Shown one piece after another: positions 29,202-39,930 of a stretch of 64,000 nt of DNA; position 1 is the stretch's first letter; each line of letters begins with the position of its first letter. The notes under the pieces are model-generated. The model ran no database searches. It saw only the letters and a program-made list of their open reading frames with translations, and was not told where the DNA came from. Source of the DNA: Pararoseomonas baculiformis. Its GTDB lineage: Bacteria; Pseudomonadota; Alphaproteobacteria; Acetobacterales; Acetobacteraceae. Where the stretch lies: contig NZ_JAGIZB010000003.1 of the NCBI RefSeq assembly GCF_017813395.1, positions 221,306 through 285,305 of the forward strand, given 5' to 3'. The position numbers and the translations under genes were made by a program.

Positions 29202-31504
29202 TGGACGGCATGGCCCGGCGTAGCGGCCCTGGCGCCGCCCTGCGGCAGGACAGCGCGCTCAGACACGCAACAGGCGAGGCGCGCTTCACCGACGACATCC
29301 CGGCGCCCCCGGGCCTGCTCCACGCCGCGCTCGTCCTCTCCCCTGTCGCCCATGGGCGCCTTGCCCCACTGGACTTCTCCCCCGCGCGCGCGGCGCCGGG
29401 GGTGGTGGCCGTGCTGGGCGCGGCCGAGATTCCCGGGCGCAACGACATCGCCCAGGCCGGCAAGGCGCCGGAGGTCATGTTGGCCGAAGGGCTGGTCGAA
29501 CATTGGGGGCAGCCCCTCGCCATTGTTGTCGGGGAAAGCCGCGATGCCGCCCTGGCCGGCGCCGCCGCCCTGCGCCCCACCATCGAGCCGCTGCGCCCTG
29601 TCCTCTCCGTGGAGGAGGCGCTGGAGGCCGGTTCTCTCCTGATGCCCCCGATGGTGCTGGCGCGGGGCAATGCGCGGGCGGCGCTGGAAGCGGCGCCCCA
29701 CCGGCTCTCCGGCCAGTTCCAGGCCGGTGGGCAGGAGCATTTCTACCTGGAGGGGCAGATCGCCCTTGCCGTGCCGGGCGAGGACGGGGATCTGGTGATC
29801 CATTCCTCCACCCAGCACCCGACCGAGGTGCAGCATGTCGCGGCGCGCGTCCTCGGCTGCGACCAGAACCGAATCTCGGTGCAAGTGCGGCGGCTGGGCG
29901 GGGGCTTCGGGGGGAAGGAGAGCAATGCCTCCTGGGTCGCGGCCTGCGCCGCCCTGGCCGCGCGGCATACGGGCCGCCCGGTGAAGCTCCGGCTTGGCCG
30001 CAACCAGGACATCGCCGCCACCGGAAAGCGCCACCCGATGCTGTTCCGCTGGGAGGCGGGCTTCGACGGGAACGGCCGCATCCTGGCGCTGGACGCCACC
30101 CTGGCCGCGGATGGCGGGCACAGCCTGGACCTTTCGGGCGGGGTGGTGTTCCGGGCGGTGACCCATGCGCTGAACTGCCTGGACGTGCCGGACGTGACCA
30201 TCACCGGCCTGGCCTGCAAGACCAACACGGTAAGCAACACCGCGTTCCGCGGCTTCGGCGGCCCCCAGGGCGTGCTGCTGATGGAAGAGGTGACCCGCCA
30301 TGTCGCCCGTGCCCTGGGCCGCAGCCAGGAGGCCGTGCGCGAGTGCAACCTGGCAGGCGGTGGGAATGGCGAGGAGACGCCCTATGGCCAGGCGCTGGAG
30401 GGCGACCTGATCCGTCGTGTCTGGGCAGAATGCCGCGACGGTGCGCAATGGGAGCGGAGGCGCGCGGAGGTGGATGCCTTTAACGCCTCCCATGAAGTCG
30501 TCCGGCGGGGGTTGGGGAGCTTCGTCCTCGCCTTCGGGATCTCCTTCGGCATCATGTCCATGAACCAGGCCGGCGCGCTGGTGCATGTGTATGAGGATGG
30601 CTCGATCCGGCTGAACCATGGCGGCACGGAGATGGGCCAGGGCCTGTTCATCAAGGTCGCGCAGGTCGTGGCAGGCGTGTTCGGCGTACCGGTGGAACGG
30701 GTTCGGATCACCGCGACCAGCACGGCGGAGGTGCCGAACACAGCGCCCACCGCCGCCAGCACGGGATCCGACCTCAACGGCTGGGCTGCCCATCTGGCGG
30801 CCATGACGATCCGCCACCGCATGGCCGAACAGGCCGCCGCGGAATGGGGCGTGTCCCCCGGGGATGTCCGGTTCGAGGAGGGGGAGGTCCTGGCGGGCAA
30901 CCACCGCATGCGCTTCGGCGAGCTGGCGCATCGCTGCGTTCAGGCGCGGGTCTCGCTCTCCTCCACCGGTTTCTATCGAACGCCGGGCATTCACTGGGAT
31001 CCGGTGAGGCTGCGGGGACAGCCCTTCTTCTACTTCTCCTACGGCGCAGCGATCGCCGAGGTGGAGCTGGACCTGCTGACGGGCGAGCACCGGCTGCTCC
31101 GGGCCGACCTCGCCCAGGATTGTGGCGCCTCGCTCAACCCGGCGGTGGATCGCGGGCAGATCGAGGGCGCGTTTGTGCAGGGGCTGGGTTGGCTGACCTG
31201 CGAGGAGCTCTGGTGGGATGCGGAAGGCCGGCTCCGGACGCTTGGCCCCTCCACCTACAAGATCCCGGGCTCACGCGACGTGCCGCCGGAGTTCCATGTG
31301 CAGATGCTGGAAGGCGCGCCCGCGCGGGCGGAGACGATCTTCCGCTCCAAGGCGGTGGGCGAACCCCCGGTGATGCTGGCGACTGCTGTCTGGAACGCGC
31401 TCTGCGACGCGGCGGGGGTGGAACACCTCGACCTGCCTGCCACGCCGGAGCGACTGCTCATGGCGGCGCGCGCCGCAGGCGGGAGGCCCGGCGCCGGCGG
31501 CTGA
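29201..31504 (+). CDS. xdhB: Xanthine dehydrogenase molybdopterin-binding subunit
   Basis: A 767-residue catalytic subunit of the XDH family, starting at ATG 29201 behind the xdhA stop. The Mo-pterin loop GGGFGGKES is near residue 232. Substrate-channel residues appear in TAFRGFGGPQG (about 350) and HGGTEMGQG (about 472). The catalytic Glu is in SKAVGEPP (about 717). It hydroxylates hypoxanthine and xanthine to urate, feeding purine breakdown. The maturation factor xdhC, which usually follows, is not present; downstream is the leucine-catabolic operon. Confidence 0.9.
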   Translation: MDGMARRSGPGAALRQDSALRHATGEARFTDDIPAPPGLLHAALVLSPVAHGRLAPLDFSPARAAPGVVAVLGAAEIPGRNDIAQAGKAPEVMLAEGLVEHWGQPLAIVVGESRDAALAGAAALRPTIEPLRPVLSVEEALEAGSLLMPPMVLARGNARAALEAAPHRLSGQFQAGGQEHFYLEGQIALAVPGEDGDLVIHSSTQHPTEVQHVAARVLGCDQNRISVQVRRLGGGFGGKESNASWVAACAALAARHTGRPVKLRLGRNQDIAATGKRHPMLFRWEAGFDGNGRILALDATLAADGGHSLDLSGGVVFRAVTHALNCLDVPDVTITGLACKTNTVSNTAFRGFGGPQGVLLMEEVTRHVARALGRSQEAVRECNLAGGGNGEETPYGQALEGDLIRRVWAECRDGAQWERRRAEVDAFNASHEVVRRGLGSFVLAFGISFGIMSMNQAGALVHVYEDGSIRLNHGGTEMGQGLFIKVAQVVAGVFGVPVERVRITATSTAEVPNTAPTAASTGSDLNGWAAHLAAMTIRHRMAEQAAAEWGVSPGDVRFEEGEVLAGNHRMRFGELAHRCVQARVSLSSTGFYRTPGIHWDPVRLRGQPFFYFSYGAAIAEVELDLLTGEHRLLRADLAQDCGASLNPAVDRGQIEGAFVQGLGWLTCEELWWDAEGRLRTLGPSTYKIPGSRDVPPEFHVQMLEGAPARAETIFRSKAVGEPPVMLATAVWNALCDAAGVEHLDLPATPERLLMAARAAGGRPGAGG

Positions 31505-31546
31505 CCCGCCGCGAGCCCCGCGGAAGATTGTTCCGTGCCTCTAGTG

Positions 31547-31632
31547 GGATGCTGCGTTTGCATCCTGCACGGCTGGGGCGACAGGTGCCGGACCGGCAGG
31601 AACGCCTGCCGCTTGCGAAGCGGCTTCCTGCC
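31547..31632 (+). other. Two hairpins between xdhB and the leucine-catabolic operon
   Basis: The first (GGATGC 31547-31552 with GCATCC 31560-31565) is a 6-bp stem. The second joins an outer 8-bp stem (GGCAGGAA 31595-31602 with TTCCTGCC 31625-31632) to an inner perfect 7-bp stem (GCCGCTT/AAGCGGC, loop GCG) with a 5-base bulge on one side. Together they fill the space before the acyl-CoA dehydrogenase gene and may terminate xdh transcription or act as leader structure. Confidence 0.45.
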
Positions 31633-31692
31633 CCATACCGTTCCCCGAACCCCGCCGGATGAGCGGGACGAGGAACGGCCAGAGGGCGGTGC

Positions 31693-32861
31693 ATGAGCAA
31701 CAGCTTCCGCGGACTCGATTTCGGGCTCGGCGAGACGGCCGATGCGTTGCGCGAGCAGGTGGCCGCCTTCGCCGCCGACGAGATCGCGCCCCGCGCGGCG
31801 GACATCGACCGCAGCAACGAGTTCCCCATGGATCTCTGGCGCAAGTTCGGTGATCTCGGCCTTCTCGGGATCACGGCGCCGGAGGAATATGGCGGCGCCG
31901 GCATGGGCTATCTGGAGCATTGCGTCGCGATGGAGGAGCTGAGCCGCGCCTCGGCCAGCGTCGCGCTCTCCTATGGCGCGCATTCCAATCTCTGCGTGAA
32001 CCAGATCGTGCGGAACGGGAGCGAGGAGCAGCGGCGCCGCTACCTGCCGCGCCTTATCTCCGGCGAGCATGTTGGCGCGCTGGCGATGAGCGAGCCCGGC
32101 GCGGGCTCCGACGTTGTGGGGATGCGCACGCGCGCGGAGCGCAAGGGCGACCGCTACGTCCTGAACGGCAACAAGATGTGGATCACCAACGGGCCGGATG
32201 CCGATGTGCTCGTGGTCTACGCGAAGACGGACCCGGATGCGGGGCCCCGCGGGATCACCGCCTTCCTGATCGAGAAGGGCTTTCCCGGCTTCTCCACCGC
32301 GCAGAAGCTGGACAAGCTGGGCATGCGCGGATCGAACACCTGCGAGCTGATCTTCCAGGATTGCGAGGTGCCCGCCGAGAATGTGCTCAGCGCCGAGGGG
32401 CGCGGCGTGAACGTGCTGATGAGCGGTCTGGATTATGAACGCGCAGTGCTCGCCGCCGGCCCCACCGGCATCATGCAGGCCTGCATGGATGTGGTGCTGC
32501 CCTATGTCCATGACCGCCGGCAGTTCGGGAAACCAATCGGCGAATTCCAGCTGATGCAGGGCAAGATCGCCGACATGTACACGGTGATGAACGCCGCGAA
32601 GGCCTATGTGTACGCCGTGGCCAGGGCCTGCGACCGCGGCCAGACCACGCGCAAGGACGCGGCCGGCGCCATCCTCTACGCCGCCGAGAAGGCGACCTGG
32701 ATGGCACTGGAAGCAATCCAGTGCCTTGGCGGCAATGGCTATATCAACGACTACCCGACGGGCCGGCTGCTGCGCGACGCCAAGCTCTACGAGATCGGGG
32801 CCGGCACGAGCGAGATCCGCCGCATGCTGATCGGCCGCGAGCTTTTCGCCGAGACCGCGTG

Positions 32862-32862
<1 letters not shown>
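31693..32862 (+). CDS. liuA: Isovaleryl-CoA dehydrogenase
   Basis: A 389-residue acyl-CoA dehydrogenase. FAD- and substrate-binding motifs include [11 protein letters not shown] (about residues 130-140), and the C-terminal arm contains QCLGGNGY. The catalytic base is the Glu in [13 protein letters not shown] (about 247), while the position that carries the base in short- and medium-chain enzymes is Ala here (GAGTSEIRR). This exchange is diagnostic of isovaleryl-CoA dehydrogenase. The enzyme makes 3-methylcrotonyl-CoA in leucine breakdown, and its electrons go to ETF. The TGA overlaps the start of the carboxylase gene by one base. Confidence 0.93.
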
Positions 32863-34484
<1,622 letters not shown>

Positions 34485-34489
34485 CCGCC

Positions 34490-36469
34490 ATGTTCGGAAC
34501 CATCCTCATCGCCAATCGCGGCGAGATCGCCTGCCGGGTGATCCGCACCGCGCGGCGGCTGGGCATCCGCAGCATCGCGGTGCATTCGGATGCCGATGCG
34601 GGCGCGATGCACGCCGCCATGGCCGATGAATCCCGCAGGATCGGCCCCGCACCCGCGCGGGAGAGCTATCTGCGCATCGATGCCATCATCGAGGCCGCTC
34701 TCGCCTCCGGGGCCGAGGCGATCCACCCCGGCTACGGCTTCCTCTCGGAGAATGCGGAGTTCGCCGAGGCCTGCGCGGCGGCCGGCATCACCTTCATCGG
34801 CCCGCCGCCCGCCGCCATCCGCGCCATGGGCTCCAAATCCGCCGCCAAGGCGCTGATGGAGAAGGCGGGCGTCCCGCTGGTGCCTGGCTATCATGGCGCG
34901 GACCAGTCCCCCGACACGCTGCGCCACGAAGCCGAGCGCATCGGCTACCCGCTGTTGATCAAGGCGAGCGCGGGCGGCGGCGGCAAGGGGATGAAGGTCG
35001 TCGAGGCGGCCGAGGGGCTGGAGGCCGGGCTGGCGCTCGCCAAGGGGGAGGCCCGCTCCGCCTTCGGCGACGACCATGTGCTGCTGGAGCGCTATCTCAC
35101 CCGTCCGCGCCACATCGAGATCCAGGTCTTCGCGGATACCCGGGGCAACACCGTCCACCTCTTCGAGCGGGATTGTTCCATCCAGCGGCGCCATCAGAAG
35201 GTGGTGGAGGAGGCTCCGGCCCCGGGCATGGACCCGGCCCGGCGCGAGGCGATGGGGCGGGCCGCCTGCGATGCGGCGCGGGCCATCGGCTATGTCGGCG
35301 CGGGCACGGTGGAGTTCATCGCCGAGGGTGACAGCTTCGCCTTCATGGAGATGAACACCCGCCTGCAGGTGGAGCATCCGGTGACCGAGGCGATCACCGG
35401 GCAGGACCTGGTCGAGTGGCAGCTTCGCGTCGCCGCCGGCCAGCCGCTTCCGCTTCTGCAGGACGGGCTCCGCATCCAGGGCCATGCCATCGAGGTCAGG
35501 CTCTATGCGGAGGACCCGGCGCGGGACTTCGCCCCCTCCACCGGCCGCATCGAGCATCTGCGCTTCCCGGCCGAGGCGGGCGGCATTCGCGTTGACACAG
35601 GCATCCGCGAGGGCGACGCGGTGACCATCCATTACGACCCGATGATCGCCAAGATCATCGCCCACGGGCCGGACCGGGGGGCGGCGCTTGCCCGGCTCTC
35701 CCGCGCCCTGGCCAGCACCGAGATCGTGGGCCCCGCCACCAACCTCCGCCTCCTCCGCGCCATCGCGGCCGAGCCGGAGTTCCGGGCGGGGCAGCTGGAT
35801 ACCGGCTTCATCGCCCGCCACGGCGAGACGTTGCTGGCCCCGGCCGGCGCCGCGTCGCGCACCGTCCTGGCGGCCGCCGTGGCAGGGCTCCTGGCCGAGG
35901 GAGCCGCGAGGGATGCGGCAGACCCGGCCGATCCTCACTCACCCTGGGGCGCCGCGACGGCCTGGCGGCTGAATGGGGACGGCTACCAGGATTTCCACCT
36001 GATCGATGGAGAGGCGCGGCATGTGCTGCGCGCCCATATCCTACCCGGCGGATTTCGCCTCGACCTGCCCGAAGGAGCCGCGGAGGTGACCGCCGTGCCG
36101 GGAGCCGAAGGGAGCTTTTCCCTCCGGCTCGACGGGCGCGTGCTGCCGGCCCGCGTCCAGCGCCGGGAGGACCGGCTCGCCGTCTTCGCCGAAGGTTCCA
36201 CCCATATGCTCAGGGTGGCGGACCCGCTGGCGCCTGCCGGGGCGGAGGGGCCAGCCGCCGGGCGCATCCTTGCTCCCATGCCGGGCAAGGTGCTGGAGGT
36301 GCTCGTCTCCCCCGGCCAGACCGTCGCGCGTGGCGCCGTGCTGCTCGTGCTGGAGGCGATGAAGGTGCAGATGCGGATCACCGCGCCCGCTGAGGGGGTG
36401 GTGGACGCCGTCCTCTGCACCCCAGGCGAACTGGTGGAGGATGGGGCGGAACTGGTCTCGATGGCGTAG
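34490..36469 (+). CDS. liuD: 3-methylcrotonyl-CoA carboxylase biotin (alpha) subunit
   Basis: A 659-residue biotin carboxylase with biotin-carrier tail. The start FGTILIANRGEIACRVIRTA is standard. The ATP-grasp domain has the KASAGGGGKGMK loop (about residues 160-170) and EMNTRLQVEHPVTE (about 287). The biotinylated Lys is in LEAMKVQM (residue about 625), with Val where most proteins have Met in AMKM. GTG 34481, nine bases upstream, overlaps the previous stop and is an alternative start. The liuC and liuE genes for the next steps of leucine degradation do not follow; a minus-strand AsmA gene does. Confidence 0.92.
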   Translation: MFGTILIANRGEIACRVIRTARRLGIRSIAVHSDADAGAMHAAMADESRRIGPAPARESYLRIDAIIEAALASGAEAIHPGYGFLSENAEFAEACAAAGITFIGPPPAAIRAMGSKSAAKALMEKAGVPLVPGYHGADQSPDTLRHEAERIGYPLLIKASAGGGGKGMKVVEAAEGLEAGLALAKGEARSAFGDDHVLLERYLTRPRHIEIQVFADTRGNTVHLFERDCSIQRRHQKVVEEAPAPGMDPARREAMGRAACDAARAIGYVGAGTVEFIAEGDSFAFMEMNTRLQVEHPVTEAITGQDLVEWQLRVAAGQPLPLLQDGLRIQGHAIEVRLYAEDPARDFAPSTGRIEHLRFPAEAGGIRVDTGIREGDAVTIHYDPMIAKIIAHGPDRGAALARLSRALASTEIVGPATNLRLLRAIAAEPEFRAGQLDTGFIARHGETLLAPAGAASRTVLAAAVAGLLAEGAARDAADPADPHSPWGAATAWRLNGDGYQDFHLIDGEARHVLRAHILPGGFRLDLPEGAAEVTAVPGAEGSFSLRLDGRVLPARVQRREDRLAVFAEGSTHMLRVADPLAPAGAEGPAAGRILAPMPGKVLEVLVSPGQTVARGAVLLVLEAMKVQMRITAPAEGVVDAVLCTPGELVEDGAELVSMA

Positions 36470-36474
36470 TCGCC

Positions 36475-38433
36475 TCAGCGCCGGGCCCGGCCCCGACCGA
36501 TCAGCGCCTCGCACCGGCCGTCCTCGCCCGTGCCGAACTGGATGGTGGGCAGCAGCCCGGCAACCGGGGCCACCAGGGCCGCCAGGCCGCCAATGATGCC
36601 ACCCCGCGCGGCCAGCTCGCCCATTTCCGGCCCCACATCGGGGTTGCGGAAGCTGCCGTCCACCAGAATGGAAGTGGGCACGGCGCCAATGGTGAAGCTC
36701 TTGGACTCACTGCGAAGCCGAATTTCGAGGCGCTCCCTCGCAAGGTTCACATTGCCGGTCGCGTTGATGATCACGTCCTCCGTGTCCAGGATGACCGTGC
36801 GCAGCTGCGCCACGCCGCGCTGCAGCGCCACGCTGCCGACGAAGCACTGCACTGTCGTGCGGCCGGGAACACCAAGGGCGGAGAGCAGGGCGTTGCCCAG
36901 GCGAAGCCCGGACAGATCAACCAGCAGGGCTGAAAGATTGCCGCCGGACATGCCGAGTGTGAGATCGCCCGTCCCGCTGCCCAGGATATCAGCGAAGGAT
37001 TTGCCGGTGCCCTCTATGCGCGCGCGTCCGTTGATGCGGCCCGCGCCCTCGAAGGTGTTGGTGGCCTGCATGAGGCGCGAGAGGTCCAGCCGCTGGAGGC
37101 GGAGGTCGGCGCGGGCATGCAGCCGCTCCTCCTCGCGCGGGGTGAGGACGATGTTACCTTCGATCTTTCCGGAGCCGACGCCGAGCGCCAGCGGGCGGAG
37201 CGTGACCGCGCCTTCCTTCACCTCCATCACGGCGCGCATGTTGTCGAACGGCATGTTGCGGCCAACGATACTGTCCGCCTGGTAGTTCAGGCTGACATTC
37301 GCGGCCTCCAGCTTCGGGAAATTGATGGGATCGTCCGGCAGAACGCGGGAGCGCGCCTGGTTCCGCGCCTGCTCGCGGCGCTGCTGCGGGCTTTGGCCGG
37401 GCGTGGAGGCGCGGCCCGGTTCCTCGCCGATGAAGCCGCCAAGATCGGCCAGGTCCACCCGGCGGGAGCGCAGCTCCGCCTCCACCTCTGGCTTTTCCCC
37501 GCCCGTGGTGACGGCGATGGTGCCGGAGAGATCGCTGCGGCCCATCCGGCCCTCGAAGTCGCGAAAGCGCACGCGGCCGGCGACATAGTCGAGCTGCCCG
37601 CCAATCTCATAGGCAGGAGTTTTCGGCACGGGAACGCCGGTGAGCGGCTGGAGCAGGCCCATATCGGGCCCGGAGAGGTCCAGCCTCACATCAGCGCCCT
37701 GGAGCTCAAGCGGATTCTGCAGCGTGCCGCGCAGCGAGGCCCGTGTGGGGCCGTTGGCGATCTGCATCTCGATCGGCCAGGGCTTCCCCTCCTCCCGCAA
37801 GGCAAGGATCGCGCCGCCCAGGGCGGTGCCGGAAATGGGCTGGCCGGCATAGGTGCCGCGCGCCTCCACGGCGATGCGAGGCTCCGCCCCTTCTTCGTCT
37901 CGCGTGGCGACGGCGAGGTTGAAATCGGCTTTCAGCCGCGGGTCCACCACATGGGCCTGCCCTTCCACGATGCGGAGAAGCCCGATCCGCGGGGCGGCGC
38001 TGGATGGCGGCGGCTCGGCTCCCTCGCCAGCGGGCTGCCCGAGGTCGAAGGTATAATTGGTCCGGCCATCCTCCCGGGCGATCGCCTCGACCACGGGCCG
38101 CGTGACCTCGATGGCCGGGATGACCACGGCGCGATCGTGCCAGTAGGCCATGACATCAAGCCGCGCCGTCAGGCGCTCGGCCCGCGCGAAGGGAGGGTCT
38201 TGCTCGAAGCCTTCGGGGTTGGCGATGCGAACGCCATCGGCACTGATTTCCGTCACCCGCCCCAGGCGCACATGCAGGTGCTCGATGCTGACCGGCCGCC
38301 CCAGCGCGGCGGAGGCCCTGCTTTCCGCCAGGGGGATGAACCAGTCCCAGGACCAGAGGGCGATGAGAAGGCCGATCGCCGCCAGGGGCAGGCCCGTCCA
38401 GATTGCCCAGCGCGGTATCCGGCGCGCAGCCAT
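36475..38433 (-). CDS. AsmA family envelope protein
   Basis: A 652-residue protein with a single N-terminal membrane anchor (AIWTGLPLAAIGLLIALWSWDW, shortened here: residues about 9-30) and a large periplasmic part. SIEHLHVRLGRVTEISADGVRIANPEGF near residues 48-75 and the C-terminal AsmA_2-type region (SGNLSALLVDLSGL, then VFLDTEDVI-like and EIRLRSESKSF segments) are typical. AsmA-like proteins form long grooves that move or sort lipids between membranes; this one is shorter than TamB or YhdP. It ends five bases from the convergent liuD stop. Confidence 0.8.
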   Translation of the reverse strand: MAARRIPRWAIWTGLPLAAIGLLIALWSWDWFIPLAESRASAALGRPVSIEHLHVRLGRVTEISADGVRIANPEGFEQDPPFARAERLTARLDVMAYWHDRAVVIPAIEVTRPVVEAIAREDGRTNYTFDLGQPAGEGAEPPPSSAAPRIGLLRIVEGQAHVVDPRLKADFNLAVATRDEEGAEPRIAVEARGTYAGQPISGTALGGAILALREEGKPWPIEMQIANGPTRASLRGTLQNPLELQGADVRLDLSGPDMGLLQPLTGVPVPKTPAYEIGGQLDYVAGRVRFRDFEGRMGRSDLSGTIAVTTGGEKPEVEAELRSRRVDLADLGGFIGEEPGRASTPGQSPQQRREQARNQARSRVLPDDPINFPKLEAANVSLNYQADSIVGRNMPFDNMRAVMEVKEGAVTLRPLALGVGSGKIEGNIVLTPREEERLHARADLRLQRLDLSRLMQATNTFEGAGRINGRARIEGTGKSFADILGSGTGDLTLGMSGGNLSALLVDLSGLRLGNALLSALGVPGRTTVQCFVGSVALQRGVAQLRTVILDTEDVIINATGNVNLARERLEIRLRSESKSFTIGAVPTSILVDGSFRNPDVGPEMGELAARGGIIGGLAALVAPVAGLLPTIQFGTGEDGRCEALIGRGRARR

Positions 38434-38554
38434 GGCGCTACTCCGCCCTTGTTACGTTCCTTGGCTGTAATGCGCGAGAGGCGCCAGGGTTCAGTGACCC
38501 GGGAGCGGGCTTGATCCGGGGCGGGTGGTCCGTGACCGGCCCGATGCTCCCACT

Positions 38555-39148
38555 CTAGGAGCGACGAGCCGTAGGGGGACGGGTCCGGCCGGCGGGCTGA
38601 TGCGCGGCGGGATGCGCGCGGGGCGATGCGGCGGGACGTTCAGCGCCGGTCGTTCCGGCGGGCCGCAGCAGCCGGGGCTCGGCACGCGCCGGTCGGGCGG
38701 CAGCGGCGCGTGCCCGCGCCGCGCTGGCCGGCATGGCGGCTGCCGCCACCGGGCGCGCCGGTGTCGTGTTCTGGCGCACCGGCCGGGGATGCGGCGCAGC
38801 GGCGGCCGGGGTGGGGGTGAGCAGCACGGCCGGGCTCGGGCGCGGCGGCGCGGCCAGCCCCGCGGCGCGCTGGAAGTTCGGCTGGATCTCCTGGGCCACG
38901 TAGCGAGTCACGTTCGGCGTGCGGATGACCTCGCGATAGGTATCGAGCGGCACGTTGCGGAACTCATCGCTGCTGCCGCCGCGGCGTATCATCCGAAGCG
39001 TACCAGCCCCAGGCGGGACGCCGCACCAGCGCGCGACCGAATAATCCGGCGAGACGAGCGTGGAACTGCTGCAGGTCTCAGCCGCCCCCGCGGGCATGGC
39101 CAGGATCGCCAGCAGCAAGGACGCCCCGAACGCACCAGCCCGGATCAT
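38555..39148 (-). CDS. Hypothetical secreted protein with KTSC-like region
   Basis: A 197-residue protein with a clear signal peptide (MIRAGAFGASLLLAILAMPAGA, cleaved near AGA-AE). Residues about 23-90 contain SST, DEFRNVPLDTYREVI and RYVAQEIQPNF, which recalls the KTSC domain pattern (VP..vY..ll, then Y....I). The remaining 105 residues are Ala/Pro/Arg-rich low complexity. Two Cys pairs in the mature N-terminal part suggest a disulphide. Function unknown, and the KTSC resemblance is from memory only. The frame is open for 33 codons upstream without similarity to the family. Confidence 0.6.
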   Translation of the reverse strand: MIRAGAFGASLLLAILAMPAGAAETCSSSTLVSPDYSVARWCGVPPGAGTLRMIRRGGSSDEFRNVPLDTYREVIRTPNVTRYVAQEIQPNFQRAAGLAAPPRPSPAVLLTPTPAAAAPHPRPVRQNTTPARPVAAAAMPASAARARAAAARPARAEPRLLRPAGTTGAERPAASPRAHPAAHQPAGRTRPPTARRS

Positions 39149-39243
39149 GCAGCCTGCCTCTTTCAGCCGTGGGGACCGCACGCATATCGCCGATGCCATC
39201 CGGCCGAAAGCCGCAGGGGCGCAACACCTCACCGGAAATTCGG

Positions 39244-39675
39244 TCATCCGTCTCCAAGCAGGTGCAGGAGGAGCCGGCGCCTGTGCGCCCGCAGGCGGTG
39301 CTCGTAGAGATAGACGGCCTGCCAGGTACCCAGTGCCAGGCTCCCGTCGAGCACAGGGATAGAAAGCTGCACGGAAGTGAGCACCGCGCGGATATGGGCG
39401 GGCATGTCGTCCTCGCCTTCCTCATGGTGGCGGTAGCGCTCACGGCCGCCATCCGGGACGAGCCGCGCCAGGAAGGTCTCCAGGTCGGTCCGCACCTCCG
39501 GAGAAGCGTTCTCCTGGACGATAAGCGATGCCGAGGTGTGCTGGCACCAGATGGTGAGGAGCCCGGTGGAAATGCCCTGCTCCGCGAGCCATTCGCGGAG
39601 GGGCCGCGTGATATCGACAAGCCCGCGGCCGCGGGTGCCGATGACCAATTCCCCCGTGCGCTGCTGCAACGCCAT
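39244..39675 (-). CDS. yjbQ: YjbQ-family protein (secondary thiamine-phosphate synthase enzyme family)
   Basis: A 143-residue member of the UPF0047/YjbQ family. Conserved features are TIWCQHTSASLIVQENASPEV (residues about 42-62), the HHEEGEDDMPAHIRAVL metal-site stretch (about 83-100) and GTWQAVYLYEHR near the C-terminus. Family members can substitute for thiamine-phosphate synthase when overexpressed, but their native role is unclear. It is divergent from the sugar-acid operon, whose regulatory region it shares. Confidence 0.88.
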   Translation of the reverse strand: MALQQRTGELVIGTRGRGLVDITRPLREWLAEQGISTGLLTIWCQHTSASLIVQENASPEVRTDLETFLARLVPDGGRERYRHHEEGEDDMPAHIRAVLTSVQLSIPVLDGSLALGTWQAVYLYEHRLRAHRRRLLLHLLGDG

Positions 39676-39697
39676 GTTCCCGTCTGACCTACTGTGT

Positions 39698-39713
39698 TTT
39701 GGATAGGTCTAAC
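39698..39713. promoter_or_regulatory. Possible second operator of the sugar-acid operon
   Basis: A 16-base stretch (TTTGGATAGGTCTAAC) matches the palindrome at 39864-39879 at 11 of 16 positions. It lies 166 bases upstream of it, close to a whole number of helical turns. It also contains one copy of the ATAGGTCT octamer (39703-39710), whose inverse AGACCTAT is at 39858-39865. Confidence 0.3.
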
Positions 39714-39827
39714 GCGAAGGCGGCCGAGGCGCTGCAGGTCGCGGCCGGCGGCAGCCCCCCGCGCCCTGCCGCAGTGCAGCATCATTTGGGTGTTCTACGG
39801 TTCTGTGCAGCCTTGCTCGGACGGCAG

Positions 39828-39856
39828 TTGACGTGGCCACGAATGCCGCCTTACAG
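39828..39856 (+). promoter_or_regulatory. Candidate promoter of the sugar-acid operon
   Basis: TTGACG (39828-39833, 5 of 6 matches to the -35 consensus) is followed after about 17-18 bases by a weak TTACAG/TACAGC box near 39851-39857. The predicted start site (about 39863) falls on the palindrome at 39864-39879, the classic position for repression. Confidence 0.35.
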
Positions 39857-39863
39857 CAGACCT

Positions 39864-39879
39864 ATTGGATCGTTCCAAT
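39864..39879. promoter_or_regulatory. Candidate LacI-family operator
   Basis: ATTGGATCGTTCCAAT is a 16-base palindrome with one mismatched pair and a central CG, the shape typical of LacI-family operators. It lies 52 bases upstream of the dehydratase start and just downstream of a possible promoter. The LacI regulator encoded at 41715 is the likely ligand. Confidence 0.5.
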
Positions 39880-39930
39880 GACGGGAGCGACCGGGCGGCA
39901 CCGTCCCGTCCAGGAGGAGCGAAGGCGTTC

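Noticed and set aside
30000..30500. Frames opposite and in other phases of xdhB as separate genes
   Set aside because: All lie within the intact xdhB frame and lack family similarity.
37117..38514. 465-codon plus-strand frame opposite the AsmA gene
   Set aside because: Antisense to a protein with clear AsmA features; its composition is typical of a shadow.
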